From contig NZ_CP015506.1 of assembly GCF_000294775.2 (NCBI RefSeq), positions 3,385,501-3,449,500 of the forward strand: a DNA stretch of 64,000 bases, read 5' to 3'. A program made the translations under genes and the position numbers. Positions 35,562 to 44,358 of the stretch are shown here, piece after piece. The notes under the pieces are model-generated. The model saw nothing but the letters and a program-made list of their open reading frames with translations, had not been told where the DNA came from and made no database searches. Source of the DNA: Cytobacillus oceanisediminis 2691. Its GTDB lineage: Bacteria > Bacillota > Bacilli > Bacillales > Cytobacillaceae. The stretch's first letter is position 1, and every line of letters begins with the position of its first letter.

Positions 35562-36914
35562 TTATGCTGCTTTTTTTGCTTCAGCCGAAGGTGATTGGCT
35601 GTCATTCTTTATGGCAGAAGCAACGAGACCGATCAGACCGCCCGCGATAGCAGGGACAATCCAGCCTAACCCAACATCATATAAAGGAAGGATCGCACCG
35701 AATAGGTCATTGATTGGCGCAAACGAAATGCCTGCTGCATTCAAACCATCAAACAAACTTACCACAAATGTGAAAAGCATGCTTCCCTGATAAACTTCTT
35801 TCTTGCCTTTAAAGATTGGGTGCAGGAAAGTAAGAGCCATCAGTGCAATAGCCAATGGATAGATTCCCACCAAGACAGGCACGGAAATGGCGATAAGCTG
35901 GCTTAAGCCAAAGTTGGCAAAAACTGCGCTGAATAAAGATAAAACAATCACGAACATTTTGTAAGAAACTCTTGGCATCAGTTTATTGAAGTATGAAGAA
36001 CAAGCTGTAATTAAACCGATGCTGGTTGTCAAACATGCTCCAAAAACAATGACACTTAATAGCAGCGCACCAAATGAGCCAAAGTAATGGGAAGATGCAC
36101 CAGATAGAACCGCACCGCCATTATCCAATGTTCCTAGACCGCTGACACTTGAAGCCCCAATAAAGGAAAGCGATGTATAAATGACTGCTAATAGACCAGA
36201 AGCAATCACACCTGCTTTCGCAATGGATAACATGATATCCTTTTTAGTTACTGCGCCTTTTTCCTTCACAGCATTTACAACGATAATACCGAATACAAAT
36301 GCTGCCAGTGCATCCATTGTCAGGTAGCCTTCCTGGAACCCTTTAAAGAACGCACCATTTATATAAGCTTCAGTCGGAGCCTGGAATGCCCCCATTGGAT
36401 TGAAAAATGCAGCACCGATTAAAACTGCGATTACAATTAGAAGAATTGGTGTTAAATATTTCCCCACGATATCAACAATCTTTGAAGAATTTAAAGAGAA
36501 AAATGCGGTAATTCCAAAGAAAATAACTGAACATACGATTAAGCCGATTGAACCGCTTCCTTCGGATAGATATGGCTTAATTCCAATTTCGTAAGACACT
36601 GTAGCTGTTCTCGGAATGGCAAAAAGCGGACCAATTGATAAGTACAGGGCCACTGTGAAGGCTAGTCCGAACAATGGATTGACGCGGCTCGCCAGTGATT
36701 GCAGATCACTTTTTCCCGAGAAGCCCAATGCCAGTATACCAAGAAGAGGCAAACCTACACCTGTGATGATGAAGCCAGCGTTCGCTGACCATACATTCGT
36801 TCCTGCCGATTGGCCAAGCATCGCAGGGAAAATTAAGTTTCCTGCCCCAAAAAACAAGGCAAAGAGCATAAAACCAACTGTTACAATATATGAGAGTGGT
36901 ATTTTGCTTGTCAT
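35562..36914 (-). CDS. brnQ: Branched-chain amino acid:cation symporter BrnQ (LIVCS)
   Basis: A 450-residue, 12-helix Na+-coupled importer of Leu, Ile and Val. The opening GFMLFALFFGAGNLIFPAML is the LIVCS hallmark, and FAIPRTATVSYEIGI follows. AGGAGG precedes the ATG. The upstream spacer has three copies of a TGCRATATATYG motif shared with the divergent GntR regulator, so that regulator probably controls brnQ. No T-box is seen upstream. Confidence 0.92.
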   Translation of the reverse strand: MTSKIPLSYIVTVGFMLFALFFGAGNLIFPAMLGQSAGTNVWSANAGFIITGVGLPLLGILALGFSGKSDLQSLASRVNPLFGLAFTVALYLSIGPLFAIPRTATVSYEIGIKPYLSEGSGSIGLIVCSVIFFGITAFFSLNSSKIVDIVGKYLTPILLIVIAVLIGAAFFNPMGAFQAPTEAYINGAFFKGFQEGYLTMDALAAFVFGIIVVNAVKEKGAVTKKDIMLSIAKAGVIASGLLAVIYTSLSFIGASSVSGLGTLDNGGAVLSGASSHYFGSFGALLLSVIVFGACLTTSIGLITACSSYFNKLMPRVSYKMFVIVLSLFSAVFANFGLSQLIAISVPVLVGIYPLAIALMALTFLHPIFKGKKEVYQGSMLFTFVVSLFDGLNAAGISFAPINDLFGAILPLYDVGLGWIVPAIAGGLIGLVASAIKNDSQSPSAEAKKAA

Positions 36915-37023
36915 TTCAATTCCTCCTATTAATCTGTCTGTCTTAAAAGATTTACTTATTTTGTTAAATTTAAATTTTCCGAAAAATTATTGCGCTGTAA
37001 CATTATTATTTTTGTACGCTAGT

Positions 37024-37112
37024 AATATATTGCATAACTCAAGATAACATATCCAAAATACTTATGCAATATATCGCACAAAACTTTTTGTCGAATCATG
37101 CGATATATTGAA
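37024..37112. promoter_or_regulatory. Three-site operator cluster between brnQ and gntR
   Basis: Three related sites: AATATATTGCAT (37024-37035), TGCAATATATCGCA (37065-37078) and TGCGATATATTGAA (37099-37112). The middle one is a near-perfect palindrome with arms TGCRA and TYGCA. GntR/FadR dimers bind such symmetric sites. Centres are about 42 and 34 bp apart. Confidence 0.65.
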
Positions 37113-37208
37113 TTTTTCAAGATACTTCTATATACTAAATTTATAATCTATTGGAAATAACTATAATTTCACAGATAAATTGCATGAAATGAAAAGGTGG
37201 TTACAGCT

Positions 37209-37868
37209 ATGCCGATACCCTCCAATTATTCATCGCCTACCCGTGTGTCAGCCAAGGATCGCGCCTTCTCCCAAATCCAGGAGTGGATCATTGACGGCAC
37301 ACTCCAGCCGAAAGAAAAATTGAATGATGCCGATCTAGCAAAAGCATTAGGCGTCAGCCGAACTCCCATCAGGGAAGCTCTTCAGCTGCTGAATGTTCAG
37401 GGGTTCGTCGAAATGTTTCCCGGAGTTGGAACGCAGGTCACTTCAGTTAATCCTGAGGATATTAGTAAAATCCTGCCCCCTTTAGGCGTATTGCAGGCAC
37501 TTGCTGCAGAATTGGCTGCTCCTGTTATCAGCCAGGAAACGATTAATATACTCAGGGATATTAATCATAAATTCGCTAAAGCTCTAATTGCAGGAGATAC
37601 CTTCACAGCTTTGAAGCAGGACGAGAAGTTTCATAATATTATTATAGATCTTGCTCAGAATCCTTATATCTCGAATACAGCTTCCATGCTTCAGGCTCAT
37701 GTCATGCGGCTTTACTACAATAAAACAATTATTTTGAAAGAACGTTCAATAGAAGAACATGAAGATATATTAAAAGCTTTTGAACAAAAAGACAGAGAAA
37801 AAGCCGGACACATTGCACGCGTCAACTGGCTTCGGGCAATTGATGAGTACTACTCCGAGGAAAAATGA
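37209..37868 (+). CDS. GntR family transcriptional regulator (FCD/FadR subgroup)
   Basis: A 219-residue regulator. The winged helix covers about residues 15-80, with DADLAKALGVSRTPIREAL as recognition region and LNVQGFVEMFPGVGTQV as wing. The all-helical FCD ligand domain follows, with metal or ligand residues expected in DEKFHNIIIDLAQN and the final His in EEHEDILKAF. ATG 37209 follows AAAGGTGG by 8 bases. It is divergent from brnQ across three operator copies. The effector could be an amino or organic acid. Confidence 0.88.
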   Translation: MPIPSNYSSPTRVSAKDRAFSQIQEWIIDGTLQPKEKLNDADLAKALGVSRTPIREALQLLNVQGFVEMFPGVGTQVTSVNPEDISKILPPLGVLQALAAELAAPVISQETINILRDINHKFAKALIAGDTFTALKQDEKFHNIIIDLAQNPYISNTASMLQAHVMRLYYNKTIILKERSIEEHEDILKAFEQKDREKAGHIARVNWLRAIDEYYSEEK

Positions 37869-37876
37869 TCAAACTG

Positions 37877-37911
37877 AAAAAAGCAGCCTTCATCGGCTGC
37901 TTTTTCTTTTT
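37877..37911 (+). terminator. Bidirectional terminator between gntR and clpP
   Basis: AAAAAAGCAGCC and GGCTGCTTTTT arms around a short loop, serving both convergent genes. Confidence 0.92.
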
Positions 37912-37913
37912 TT

Positions 37914-38495
37914 CTAGCTTTTATAGATAATTTCATCGATAATCCCGTATTCCTTTGCTTCTTCGGCAGTCATGAAATAATCGCGGTCCGTGTCCCGTGC
38001 TACTTTTTCTATAGGCTGGCCAGTTCGTTCAGCAATAATTCCATTAATATGCTCCCTAAGCTTTATGATCCGTTTTGCAGATATCTCGATTTCGGTCGCC
38101 TGGCCTCTTGCTCCGCCAATAGGCTGATGAATCATGATTTCACTGTTCGGAAGGCTGTAGCGTTTTCCTTTTTTTCCTGCCAGAAGAAGCATCGCACCAA
38201 ATGATGCGGCCATTCCTGTACAAATCGTTCTCACATCAGGCTTTATATATTGAATCGTGTCAAAGATGGCAAACCCTGCGGTTGTCGAACCGCCTGGACT
38301 ATTAATATAAAGGGAGATATCCTTTTCAGGAGATTCAGCTGCAAGAAATAGCAGCTGGGCAATCACACTATTGGCAACCACATCATTAATCTCTTCTCCT
38401 ATCATGATAATCCTGTCTTTCAACAGCCGTGAATAAATATCATAAGAACGTTCTCCCTTGCTGGACTGCTCAATGACATATGGTATTGCTGTCAC
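37914..38495 (-). CDS. clpP: ATP-dependent Clp protease proteolytic subunit (ClpP paralogue)
   Basis: A 193-residue serine peptidase of the ClpP family with the full triad: Ser98 (GMAASFGAM), His123 (MIHQPIGG) and Asp172 (DTDRDYF). The family forms a double seven-member ring that degrades proteins fed by ClpX or ClpC. The sequence differs from the canonical Bacillus ClpP ([11 protein letters not shown] rather than [25 protein letters not shown]), so it looks like a second copy. GTG follows AGGAGGG. It lies 26 bases after an ECF-like sigma factor gene, so the pair may be one unit. Confidence 0.9.
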   Translation of the reverse strand: MTAIPYVIEQSSKGERSYDIYSRLLKDRIIMIGEEINDVVANSVIAQLLFLAAESPEKDISLYINSPGGSTTAGFAIFDTIQYIKPDVRTICTGMAASFGAMLLLAGKKGKRYSLPNSEIMIHQPIGGARGQATEIEISAKRIIKLREHINGIIAERTGQPIEKVARDTDRDYFMTAEEAKEYGIIDEIIYKS

Positions 38496-38521
38496 CTGTA
38501 TCCCTCCTGTTCATTGCGGAT

Positions 38522-39196
38522 CTATGCCGCCATACAGAGAGTATTAGAAGAAGATGGAACGCGCAGTACAGGCTTCTGGGCATGACTTTCAAGGGATCGC
38601 AGAAAAGGTATGGTTTTTATCAGGATGGACGGGTCTTCCGCTGCCACTGATTGCTGCAGCAGCTGAAATAACTTTTCTTCTTCCTCATTTGCAAAAGAAT
38701 CCTCAGCCTCATCTTCCACTGGGTGCTGAAGCTGCTTCCGTGCACGGTTCAGCGAGGACTTCACTGCAAACTCAGTGGTCCGAAGTATATCAGCAATCTC
38801 TTTTGTTTGATATTGAAACCCTTCCTTCAGCGTGAAAACTACAGCCTGCTTTAATGTCAGCCTATTGAGGAGATGGGTGATTGCTTCTGTGCCATCAGGG
38901 CTGAACTCCTTCATCTCCCGTTCCGGCGCCTCTTGAAGCTTTTCCCGCTTTCTGTTTCTAAGAGTGTCAATCCAGCAATTATAGACAATCTTCTTTAAAA
39001 GAGCCTGATTAATTTTCTCAGGCGAATAGCTTCTATAAGCGCGGATGATTGCCTCATGGGCCAGATCGTCCCCGTCCCAGCGGTTCTGTGCAAGAAACCG
39101 GCTATAACGCTGCAGTGAAGGATAGATATCTGCAATACAGCTTTCCTTCTGCTTTATGGAATCCCTTGATTCAGCCTGAACTTTCCCTTGCTTCAT
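38522..39196 (-). CDS. RNA polymerase sigma-70 family (ECF-like) sigma factor
   Basis: A 224-residue protein with region 2 (SLQRYSRFLAQNRWDGDDLA then HEAIIRAYRSY) and region 4 (LTLKQAVVFTLKEGFQYQTK, EIADILRTTEFAVKSSLNRA), and no region 3, as in ECF factors. An acidic C-terminal tail of about 60 residues follows, unusual for a simple ECF and possibly regulatory. No anti-sigma gene is adjacent; instead a ClpP paralogue follows 26 bases on. ATG 39196 has AGGAG 11 bases upstream. Confidence 0.83.
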   Translation of the reverse strand: MKQGKVQAESRDSIKQKESCIADIYPSLQRYSRFLAQNRWDGDDLAHEAIIRAYRSYSPEKINQALLKKIVYNCWIDTLRNRKREKLQEAPEREMKEFSPDGTEAITHLLNRLTLKQAVVFTLKEGFQYQTKEIADILRTTEFAVKSSLNRARKQLQHPVEDEAEDSFANEEEEKLFQLLQQSVAAEDPSILIKTIPFLRSLESHAQKPVLRVPSSSNTLCMAA

Positions 39197-39350
39197 AAAC
39201 CTGTTCACTCCTTTAATACATCTCTGCTTCTATAACGGAATAAGAGAACAAAAAGATACGGGTGATTAATATTTTTTATCAGTTTATTCTAAGGATAGCT
39301 GATTTTATACTTGTCATATACCTTTTTTGATTTCATTCCTTCGTGCAGTT

Positions 39351-39383
39351 AAAAAAAGCCCCAATCCCTGCGGAATTGAGGCT
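39351..39383 (-). terminator. Terminator of serA
   Basis: On the - strand, AGCCTCAAT and ATTGGGGCT arms, then seven T. Confidence 0.92.
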
Positions 39384-39389
39384 GTATTT

Positions 39390-40589
39390 TTATATAATTC
39401 GTGACTTGATAATGCCTTCAATTTGATTAATCTGTTCAAGCAGTCCAGGGATGACATCACCATTAACTTTATTATCGATATCGATCATGGTATACGCATA
39501 TTCACCGCGGCTGCGGTTCACCATGTCCGCAATATTCAGCTGGTAGCTTGAAATAGCAAGTGTGATTTGGCCGACCATATTAGGAATGTTTTTATGAAAA
39601 GCAGTGACACGCCGCTTGCCTGTGTAAGGAAGAGCAGCATTTGGGAAGTTAACTGAGTTTTTGACATTGCCTGTTTCAAGGAAGTGCTTCACCTGTCGTG
39701 CTGCCATGACAGCGCAGTTTTCCTCAGATTCTTTTGTTGAAGCGCCAAGGTGCGGAATTGCCACTGCGTTTTTCATTTTCAGGATATTTTCATTTGGGAA
39801 ATCTGTAATATACTTGCCCACTTTTCCGCTTTCAAGGGCGGCTGCCATATCTGATTCATTCACTAGCTCCCCGCGTGAGAAATTCAGAATATGAACACCA
39901 TTCTTCATCATGCTGAATGTATCTTCATTGAACATTTCCCTTGTATCATCGGTTAATGGAACATGTACAGTGATATAGTCAGATTCTGCAAACACCTGCT
40001 CAATGGTCATGGCGCGCTGAACATTACGGGACAAGTTCCAGGCAGTGTCAACCGAAATGAATGGGTCAAAGCCTACGACATCCATATCAAGTTCAAGTGC
40101 ATCATTGGCCACAAGGGCCCCGATTGCCCCCAATCCGATCACACCGAGAGTTTTCCCCTTAATTTCTTTTCCGACAAATTGCTTTTTCCCTGCTTCTACA
40201 AGCTTAGGAATTTGGTCTCCTTCATCTTTCAGCGTTTTGGTCCAGGAGATGCCGGCAAAGAGATTGCGGGATGAAGCCATTAAGGAAGTAAGCACCATTT
40301 CTTTTACTGCATTCGCATTGGCACCAGGTGTATTAAAAACAACAATGCCCTGTTCAGTGCATTTCTCAACCGGGATATTATTCACACCCGCGCCTGCACG
40401 GGCAATTGCTTTTAATCGATCGCCCAATTCCATTGAATGCATATTAAAGCTCCGAAGGACAATCGCATCCGGATTGCCGCTTTCATTATCGATTGTAAAT
40501 TGATCCTTGTTAAACACCTCAAGACCGCTTGGCGCAATCGCATTCAGCGTTTTAATCGTCTTCACTCTGTCTAAAGTCATGGTACTCAC
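39390..40589 (-). CDS. serA: D-3-phosphoglycerate dehydrogenase
   Basis: A 399-residue enzyme that oxidises 3-phosphoglycerate with NAD+, the first step of serine synthesis. The nucleotide loop is GVIGLGAIG, catalytic Arg is in NFSRGELVNE and His in IPHLGAST. A C-terminal ACT domain (about 325-399; TLAISSYQLNIADMVNRSRG) should bind serine for feedback inhibition. This short form lacks the intervening domain of B. subtilis SerA. The GTG start follows GGGGAG by 6 bases. A ZTP riboswitch with terminator precedes it, linking serine supply to one-carbon and purine state. Confidence 0.9.
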   Translation of the reverse strand: MSTMTLDRVKTIKTLNAIAPSGLEVFNKDQFTIDNESGNPDAIVLRSFNMHSMELGDRLKAIARAGAGVNNIPVEKCTEQGIVVFNTPGANANAVKEMVLTSLMASSRNLFAGISWTKTLKDEGDQIPKLVEAGKKQFVGKEIKGKTLGVIGLGAIGALVANDALELDMDVVGFDPFISVDTAWNLSRNVQRAMTIEQVFAESDYITVHVPLTDDTREMFNEDTFSMMKNGVHILNFSRGELVNESDMAAALESGKVGKYITDFPNENILKMKNAVAIPHLGASTKESEENCAVMAARQVKHFLETGNVKNSVNFPNAALPYTGKRRVTAFHKNIPNMVGQITLAISSYQLNIADMVNRSRGEYAYTMIDIDNKVNGDVIPGLLEQINQIEGIIKSRII

Positions 40590-40635
40590 TGGATTCTCCC
40601 CTTTTCAACTAACTTTGTCAGATTTTAAAACAGAA

Positions 40636-40663
40636 AGAGGCAAGGGTAGAATCCCTTACCTCT
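40636..40663 (-). terminator. Attenuator terminator of the ZTP riboswitch
   Basis: On the - strand, AGAGGTAAGGG pairs over 11 bp (one G-T) with CCCTTGCCTCT around a 6-base loop, followed by a T-rich tract. It begins at the last base of the aptamer, so ligand binding and termination can exclude each other. Confidence 0.9.
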
Positions 40664-40731
40664 GCCCAGGCGAACGGCTTCGACACTATGTGCTCCCTCG
40701 CGGTGATCCGCGTCTCGCCAGTTACACATAG
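40663..40731 (-). promoter_or_regulatory. ZTP (pfl-type) riboswitch of serA
   Basis: On the - strand, the outer stem CTATGTG/CACATAG encloses the conserved AACTGGCGA, a GCGG/CCGC hairpin and GGGAGC. The second domain CCGTTCGCCTGGGCA closes the aptamer. ACTGGCG, GGGAGC and CGCCTGGGCA are the defining blocks of the pfl motif, which senses ZMP/ZTP when 10-formyl-tetrahydrofolate is short. Ligand binding normally prevents the following terminator. Confidence 0.9.
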
Positions 40732-40748
40732 CCTTTTCGGTTTTTTAA

Positions 40749-40777
40749 ATCTTATCAAAGTCTTCTGAAAACTTCAA
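40749..40777 (-). promoter_or_regulatory. SigA promoter of serA
   Basis: TTGAAG, 17-base spacer, TAAGAT on the - strand. The expected start falls about 10 bases before the riboswitch aptamer. Confidence 0.7.
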
Positions 40778-40781
40778 CCCT

Positions 40782-40795
40782 TTAAAGCGCTTACA
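40782..40795 (-). promoter_or_regulatory. cre-like site just upstream of the serA promoter
   Basis: TGTAAGCGCTTTAA differs from the CcpA consensus at one position. It lies 4 bases upstream of the -35 box. Sites upstream of a promoter usually activate (as at ackA and pta), so carbon-source activation of serine synthesis is possible. Confidence 0.5.
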
Positions 40796-41017
40796 TTATT
40801 AAAATTATTTTTTATTTTTCTACAGTATATTTTTCTTATTTTGTACACTATGCTTTTCGAAGTTAGTTATTAGGATAACATTTTCATTTCTGCAATGTGC
40901 GCAAATAATTTCTGTTATCCAGTCATAAAAACAGCTTATAACATTTTATCTGTAAATAAAATTTGACTATCCGAAAGAAAATGTAAAAAACTGCTTCCCT
41001 GCACCTCTCTCCTTTTA

Positions 41018-41737
41018 TCAGATTTTGCGAAGTTCTTTAACTTCCGCTTCTGCTGCACATTCATAAACACCAGAGTATTCCACAAGTCCGATCTCGCAAT
41101 TTTTGCCGATTTTTACATTTTTCCCTCTTACGACAAGAGCTGCTGTGCCTTCGAGTTCGATGTCATCGCCTTCTATTAAATCCGCCTCCAGTTTCAAGGG
41201 AAAGATGGATTTGATTAATTTTAATAGGGTTTCTCTATGCTGTGTCACTTTAATTTTTCTGCCGCCGATTTCTTTCGCTTTACTGTCTCCAAAAAGCTTA
41301 ATATCGATCGTTTCTGCGTTCAGTAAACCATCTACTGAAAATGTCCCTTCAGCACGGAAGACCTCCGCTTCACAGTCCCCTTCAATAGTTACTTTCCCAT
41401 TCACAACGATTACTTCGCATTTTACAGAGCCTCCGATAGTGGATCTTCCGGCGACTTCAAGGTTTTGACAGCTGACAGCTTCAGAAATGTCGGCAGAGCC
41501 ATTGATAACAAAGGATTCAGCTTTAACAGCTCCATGGATCTTTGCAGCACCACTGATCTTTCCCTTTTCAGTTTTTACGTTTCCATGGATAGTGGCCGTA
41601 CCGTTACAATGGAATCTCTTGCACTCAATATCACTGTTTACCGTTCCCTTGCCATTTAATCCAACCTTTTCAAAAGAACCTCCATTAGACGATCCCACTC
41701 CATTAATTATTAAGTTCCCTAGTGTTTTCATATTCAC
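41018..41737 (-). CDS. Polymer-forming cytoskeletal protein (bactofilin family, YhbE/YhbF-like)
   Basis: A 239-residue protein. Residues ~10-150 show the repeated short beta-strand pattern of bactofilins (NGKGTVNSDI, CNGTATIHGNV, SGAAKIHGAV, VNGKVTIEGDC), which stack into a right-handed helix and polymerise without nucleotide. A second similar block closes the C-terminus. GTG follows GGGGGA by 8 bases. It comes 13 bases after the YhbD-like gene, matching the yhbD-yhbE-yhbF unit of B. subtilis, where BacE/BacF affect flagellar assembly. Only one bactofilin follows here. Confidence 0.86.
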   Translation of the reverse strand: MNMKTLGNLIINGVGSSNGGSFEKVGLNGKGTVNSDIECKRFHCNGTATIHGNVKTEKGKISGAAKIHGAVKAESFVINGSADISEAVSCQNLEVAGRSTIGGSVKCEVIVVNGKVTIEGDCEAEVFRAEGTFSVDGLLNAETIDIKLFGDSKAKEIGGRKIKVTQHRETLLKLIKSIFPLKLEADLIEGDDIELEGTAALVVRGKNVKIGKNCEIGLVEYSGVYECAAEAEVKELRKI

Positions 41738-41750
41738 AGCAAAATTCCCC

Positions 41751-42374
41751 CTATACCAATTTGGATTTTAATTCCTCTGCACAATGTTCTAACGATAAAG
41801 TGGCGGCCACTTTTGTTCCTTTTTCAAGCAGGACTTGTTCCCCGTTTACCGAAATCAGGCAGCTGGACATTCCAAGTTTGCGAATAAAGCAGATAACAGC
41901 TTTTGGCTGCTGCAGGATACTTTGATGATCACTCAATAACTGAAGAAGCATTTTCCCTTCCTCGATATGAATATCTCCGGATTCAAGCAGGATGGAAAGG
42001 ATATAAAGCTTCAAAATCTCATGGTAATTGAATTCGTTAAGCTCTTCCTGTGTCTCGAGAAAGATATTCATAACCGGTTCAGAAGCTATCCCTTTAGCAA
42101 TCAGGCTTTCCTTTGTCAGCTTCAGATTTGAAGCATTCAATGAAAACAAATCTGCCAGCTCATCCAGTGAAAGGCTATCCTTCATCTTTTGTATTTTATC
42201 GACCCGCTCCAGAATTTTCTCCTTTGGGAAAAATGTCTCCTGCCCTGTAAAAGTTGATTTTCTGACAAACCAATCCTCCGGTATCAGGCTTTTCCTTTTC
42301 CACCGATAAAGCTGCCCATAAGAAATTCCAGTTAAATCAAGGACTTCTTTTTTTGAAATTAATTCATCGCTCAA
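41751..42374 (-). CDS. YhbD-like HTH protein (DUF4004)
   Basis: A 207-residue protein with a MerR-like winged-helix start (ISKKEVLDLTGISYGQLYRW then KRKSLIPEDWF), followed by a helical region. The family accompanies bactofilin genes in Bacilli. The TTG start at 42374 is chosen because AAAGGAG lies 8 bases upstream; the ATG at 42410 precedes that site. Cotranscribed with the bactofilin gene. It may regulate or scaffold bactofilin, which is inference from context. Confidence 0.8.
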   Translation of the reverse strand: MSDELISKKEVLDLTGISYGQLYRWKRKSLIPEDWFVRKSTFTGQETFFPKEKILERVDKIQKMKDSLSLDELADLFSLNASNLKLTKESLIAKGIASEPVMNIFLETQEELNEFNYHEILKLYILSILLESGDIHIEEGKMLLQLLSDHQSILQQPKAVICFIRKLGMSSCLISVNGEQVLLEKGTKVAATLSLEHCAEELKSKLV

Positions 42375-42536
42375 TTCCAGGTCTCCTTTCCGATGGTATG
42401 ATTGTAACATAACACTGTTACGTTAAGAATATTGTATTATTCATTTTTTCCCGAGGTTTTTCGACAAAATCCCGATTTTACACCATGAAATCAATCCAGG
42501 ATGAACTCCCCTTTATAAAACAGTGTTCTATTTAAA

Positions 42537-42569
42537 CAAAAAGACCTGGCTCTCTATAGAACCAGGCTT
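42537..42569 (-). terminator. Terminator of the GNAT gene at 42574
   Basis: On the - strand, GCCTGG and CCAGGT arms (with inner pairing) are followed by a five-T run. Confidence 0.85.
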
Positions 42570-42573
42570 CTCT

Positions 42574-43332
42574 TCATTCGTATATTTTTAAAAGGTTATA
42601 CTGCTTTCCAATATACTGATAATTTTGCCTGCGGTATATTTCCTTTGGAGTATCTTCACCATCTGCAACAAGGATGATGGTTTTATCCTTAAACTGATCC
42701 ATTACCGATTTCTGCAGGCGCCTGCCGATGCCCTTTTTCTGAAAATCCTCATGGACCATCAATCCATCAATTTCAGCTGTGTATTCCTTGATAATTACAT
42801 CTACTGATCCGGCAGCTTTCCCTTTATAATATGCAATGAACTGCTTAATCCTTTCATCGTTAAAATTCCTTAAATGCTGATCTTTCTTTTTCTCGGCATA
42901 ATTAATCCCGTAAACCGAATCCTGCTCATGCTGAAATTCCAGATAATCATTCCATGTTTCATCCGTAACATTTTCGACTGTAATTTCTTCCTTTTCCTGA
43001 ACTTCAGGAAAATCAGCTGGATGAATCGCAAATAGCTCTAAATAACCAACCGTAAAATCATCATCCTTCTCAAAGCTGGCCAGAAGTTCTCCGGTAAGCT
43101 CCTCGTCATCAGGAAAATAAAATCTTACATGCTTTTGGCCATATTTTTGATGAAAAGTTCTTAAATATTGATGTGCCTCCTCAAACTCTTGAACAGAAGG
43201 CATTCTTTTAAAAGCAATAAAGTTGCTGTCATACTGAAGGAGCATGTCAGGGTTATGGTTGTGAATAAAAAGTTCATTTTCCAGTACTGTGTGTCCCGGT
43301 TTATGGATATTATTAAAAGTGATTTTTTCCAT
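42574..43332 (-). CDS. GNAT acetyltransferase with N-terminal extra domain
   Basis: A 252-residue protein. The first ~115 residues form an extra GNAT-like domain without an acetyl-CoA loop. The C-terminal GNAT domain has the acetyl-CoA motif in VHEDFQKKGIGRRLQKSV (about 195-212) and ends YRRQNYQYIGKQYNL. The layout matches bacillal two-domain GNAT proteins annotated only as acetyltransferases. The substrate is unknown. Confidence 0.83.
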   Translation of the reverse strand: MEKITFNNIHKPGHTVLENELFIHNHNPDMLLQYDSNFIAFKRMPSVQEFEEAHQYLRTFHQKYGQKHVRFYFPDDEELTGELLASFEKDDDFTVGYLELFAIHPADFPEVQEKEEITVENVTDETWNDYLEFQHEQDSVYGINYAEKKKDQHLRNFNDERIKQFIAYYKGKAAGSVDVIIKEYTAEIDGLMVHEDFQKKGIGRRLQKSVMDQFKDKTIILVADGEDTPKEIYRRQNYQYIGKQYNLLKIYE

Positions 43333-43760
43333 CGGCTTCTCCTAATATAGCAAACACTTTAGTTTTGCAAAAATTTATATTCTTTATCTGTAATAAGCAC
43401 ATCATGGCAGCGTATTAATTATTCTTTAATTCAAAGGGTACTGCTGTTATCATAAGCACATAGAAAATTCCGGCCATGTTGAGAAATAACCTTGGAAACC
43501 TTCTTTTCATACTCTTCCACTTATCAAATTGGAGGAAACTACGGTCATTTTCCGCTTTTGGCACCTGCAGATATATAAGAGACTGCATTTTGAAGATAGC
43601 AGTCTCTTTCATCGAATGGATAAAGGATACGGCCGCCGTCTGACCTTTTAAGATCATCTATTATAGCAATTAACCATATTCATTAAAATTACCTCTAATA
43701 AATCAGAGATGTTTGAATTATTCTCCGCCGTCATATCATGTATTTTGGGAAATCCTTTTT
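43333..43760. other. 428-bp intergenic region with one strong hairpin
   Basis: No convincing gene. A hairpin with 9-bp arms, AGAGACTGC and GCAGTCTCT, lies at 43578-43607 without a proper T-run. A - strand frame (43415-43657, ending in a short hydrophobic helix) lacks a ribosome site and crosses this hairpin. The region may be the remnant of a lost gene. Confidence 0.4.
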
Positions 43761-44252
43761 CTAATCTTTATCAAATATTTCATCAAGTTTGTCTGCATAA
43801 AAAGTAATTGCTTTTTTATATTGCAAAACTTCCGGGTCATCAGAAGTTTCGGCCACACACTTTAGGAGCATCTCCATTGCCTCGCTGTGCTGGCCTAAAT
43901 TATGGAGCGTCATGGAATAAAACACCTGGATTGCACGATTAGCCGGAAACTGGGAGATTCCTTTCTCGAACACCATCTTTGATTTTTCATATTCCCCAAG
44001 AGTCCGGTATGTGCTCCCAAGACCCAAAATGGCACCTGGCAGATCAGATTCAGGCAGCCCAAGTTCGATCGCTTTTTCATAATGAGAAACAGCTTTCGAT
44101 TCCTCCCCTAGAACGTCAAAACTCCAGGCACAATGATAATGAATCACTGGGTTTAAGGGATACTCTTCAGCCAATTTCACAAGCAGAAGGCTGGAATCTT
44201 TGTATTTACCGAGATTGCGAAGTACAATCGCTTTTTCTAAGTCCGTGCTCAT
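43761..44252 (-). CDS. Tetratricopeptide-repeat protein
   Basis: A 163-residue all-helical protein with four TPR-like units: LRNLGKYKDSSLLLVKLAEE, WSFDVLGEESKAVSHYEKAI, TYRTLGEYEKSKMVFEKGI and MTLHNLGQHSEAMEMLLK. TPR proteins bind other proteins. GGAGG lies 5 bases before the ATG. It resembles small cytosolic bacillal TPR proteins of unknown partner. Confidence 0.85.
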   Translation of the reverse strand: MSTDLEKAIVLRNLGKYKDSSLLLVKLAEEYPLNPVIHYHCAWSFDVLGEESKAVSHYEKAIELGLPESDLPGAILGLGSTYRTLGEYEKSKMVFEKGISQFPANRAIQVFYSMTLHNLGQHSEAMEMLLKCVAETSDDPEVLQYKKAITFYADKLDEIFDKD

Positions 44253-44358
44253 ATGTACCTCCGATCACCGCTTTCTTTCTATTATATCTAAAAATTGCAA
44301 ATAATGGGTATGGTAAAGCTTTAACTTTTCTGCAAAAATTGAATTATGTCTCGCTGCA

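Noticed and set aside
43415-43657. 80-codon - strand frame ending in a hydrophobic helix
   Set aside because: No ribosome site at its start and it spans a strong hairpin. The last 31 codons could be a peptide, but the evidence is too thin.
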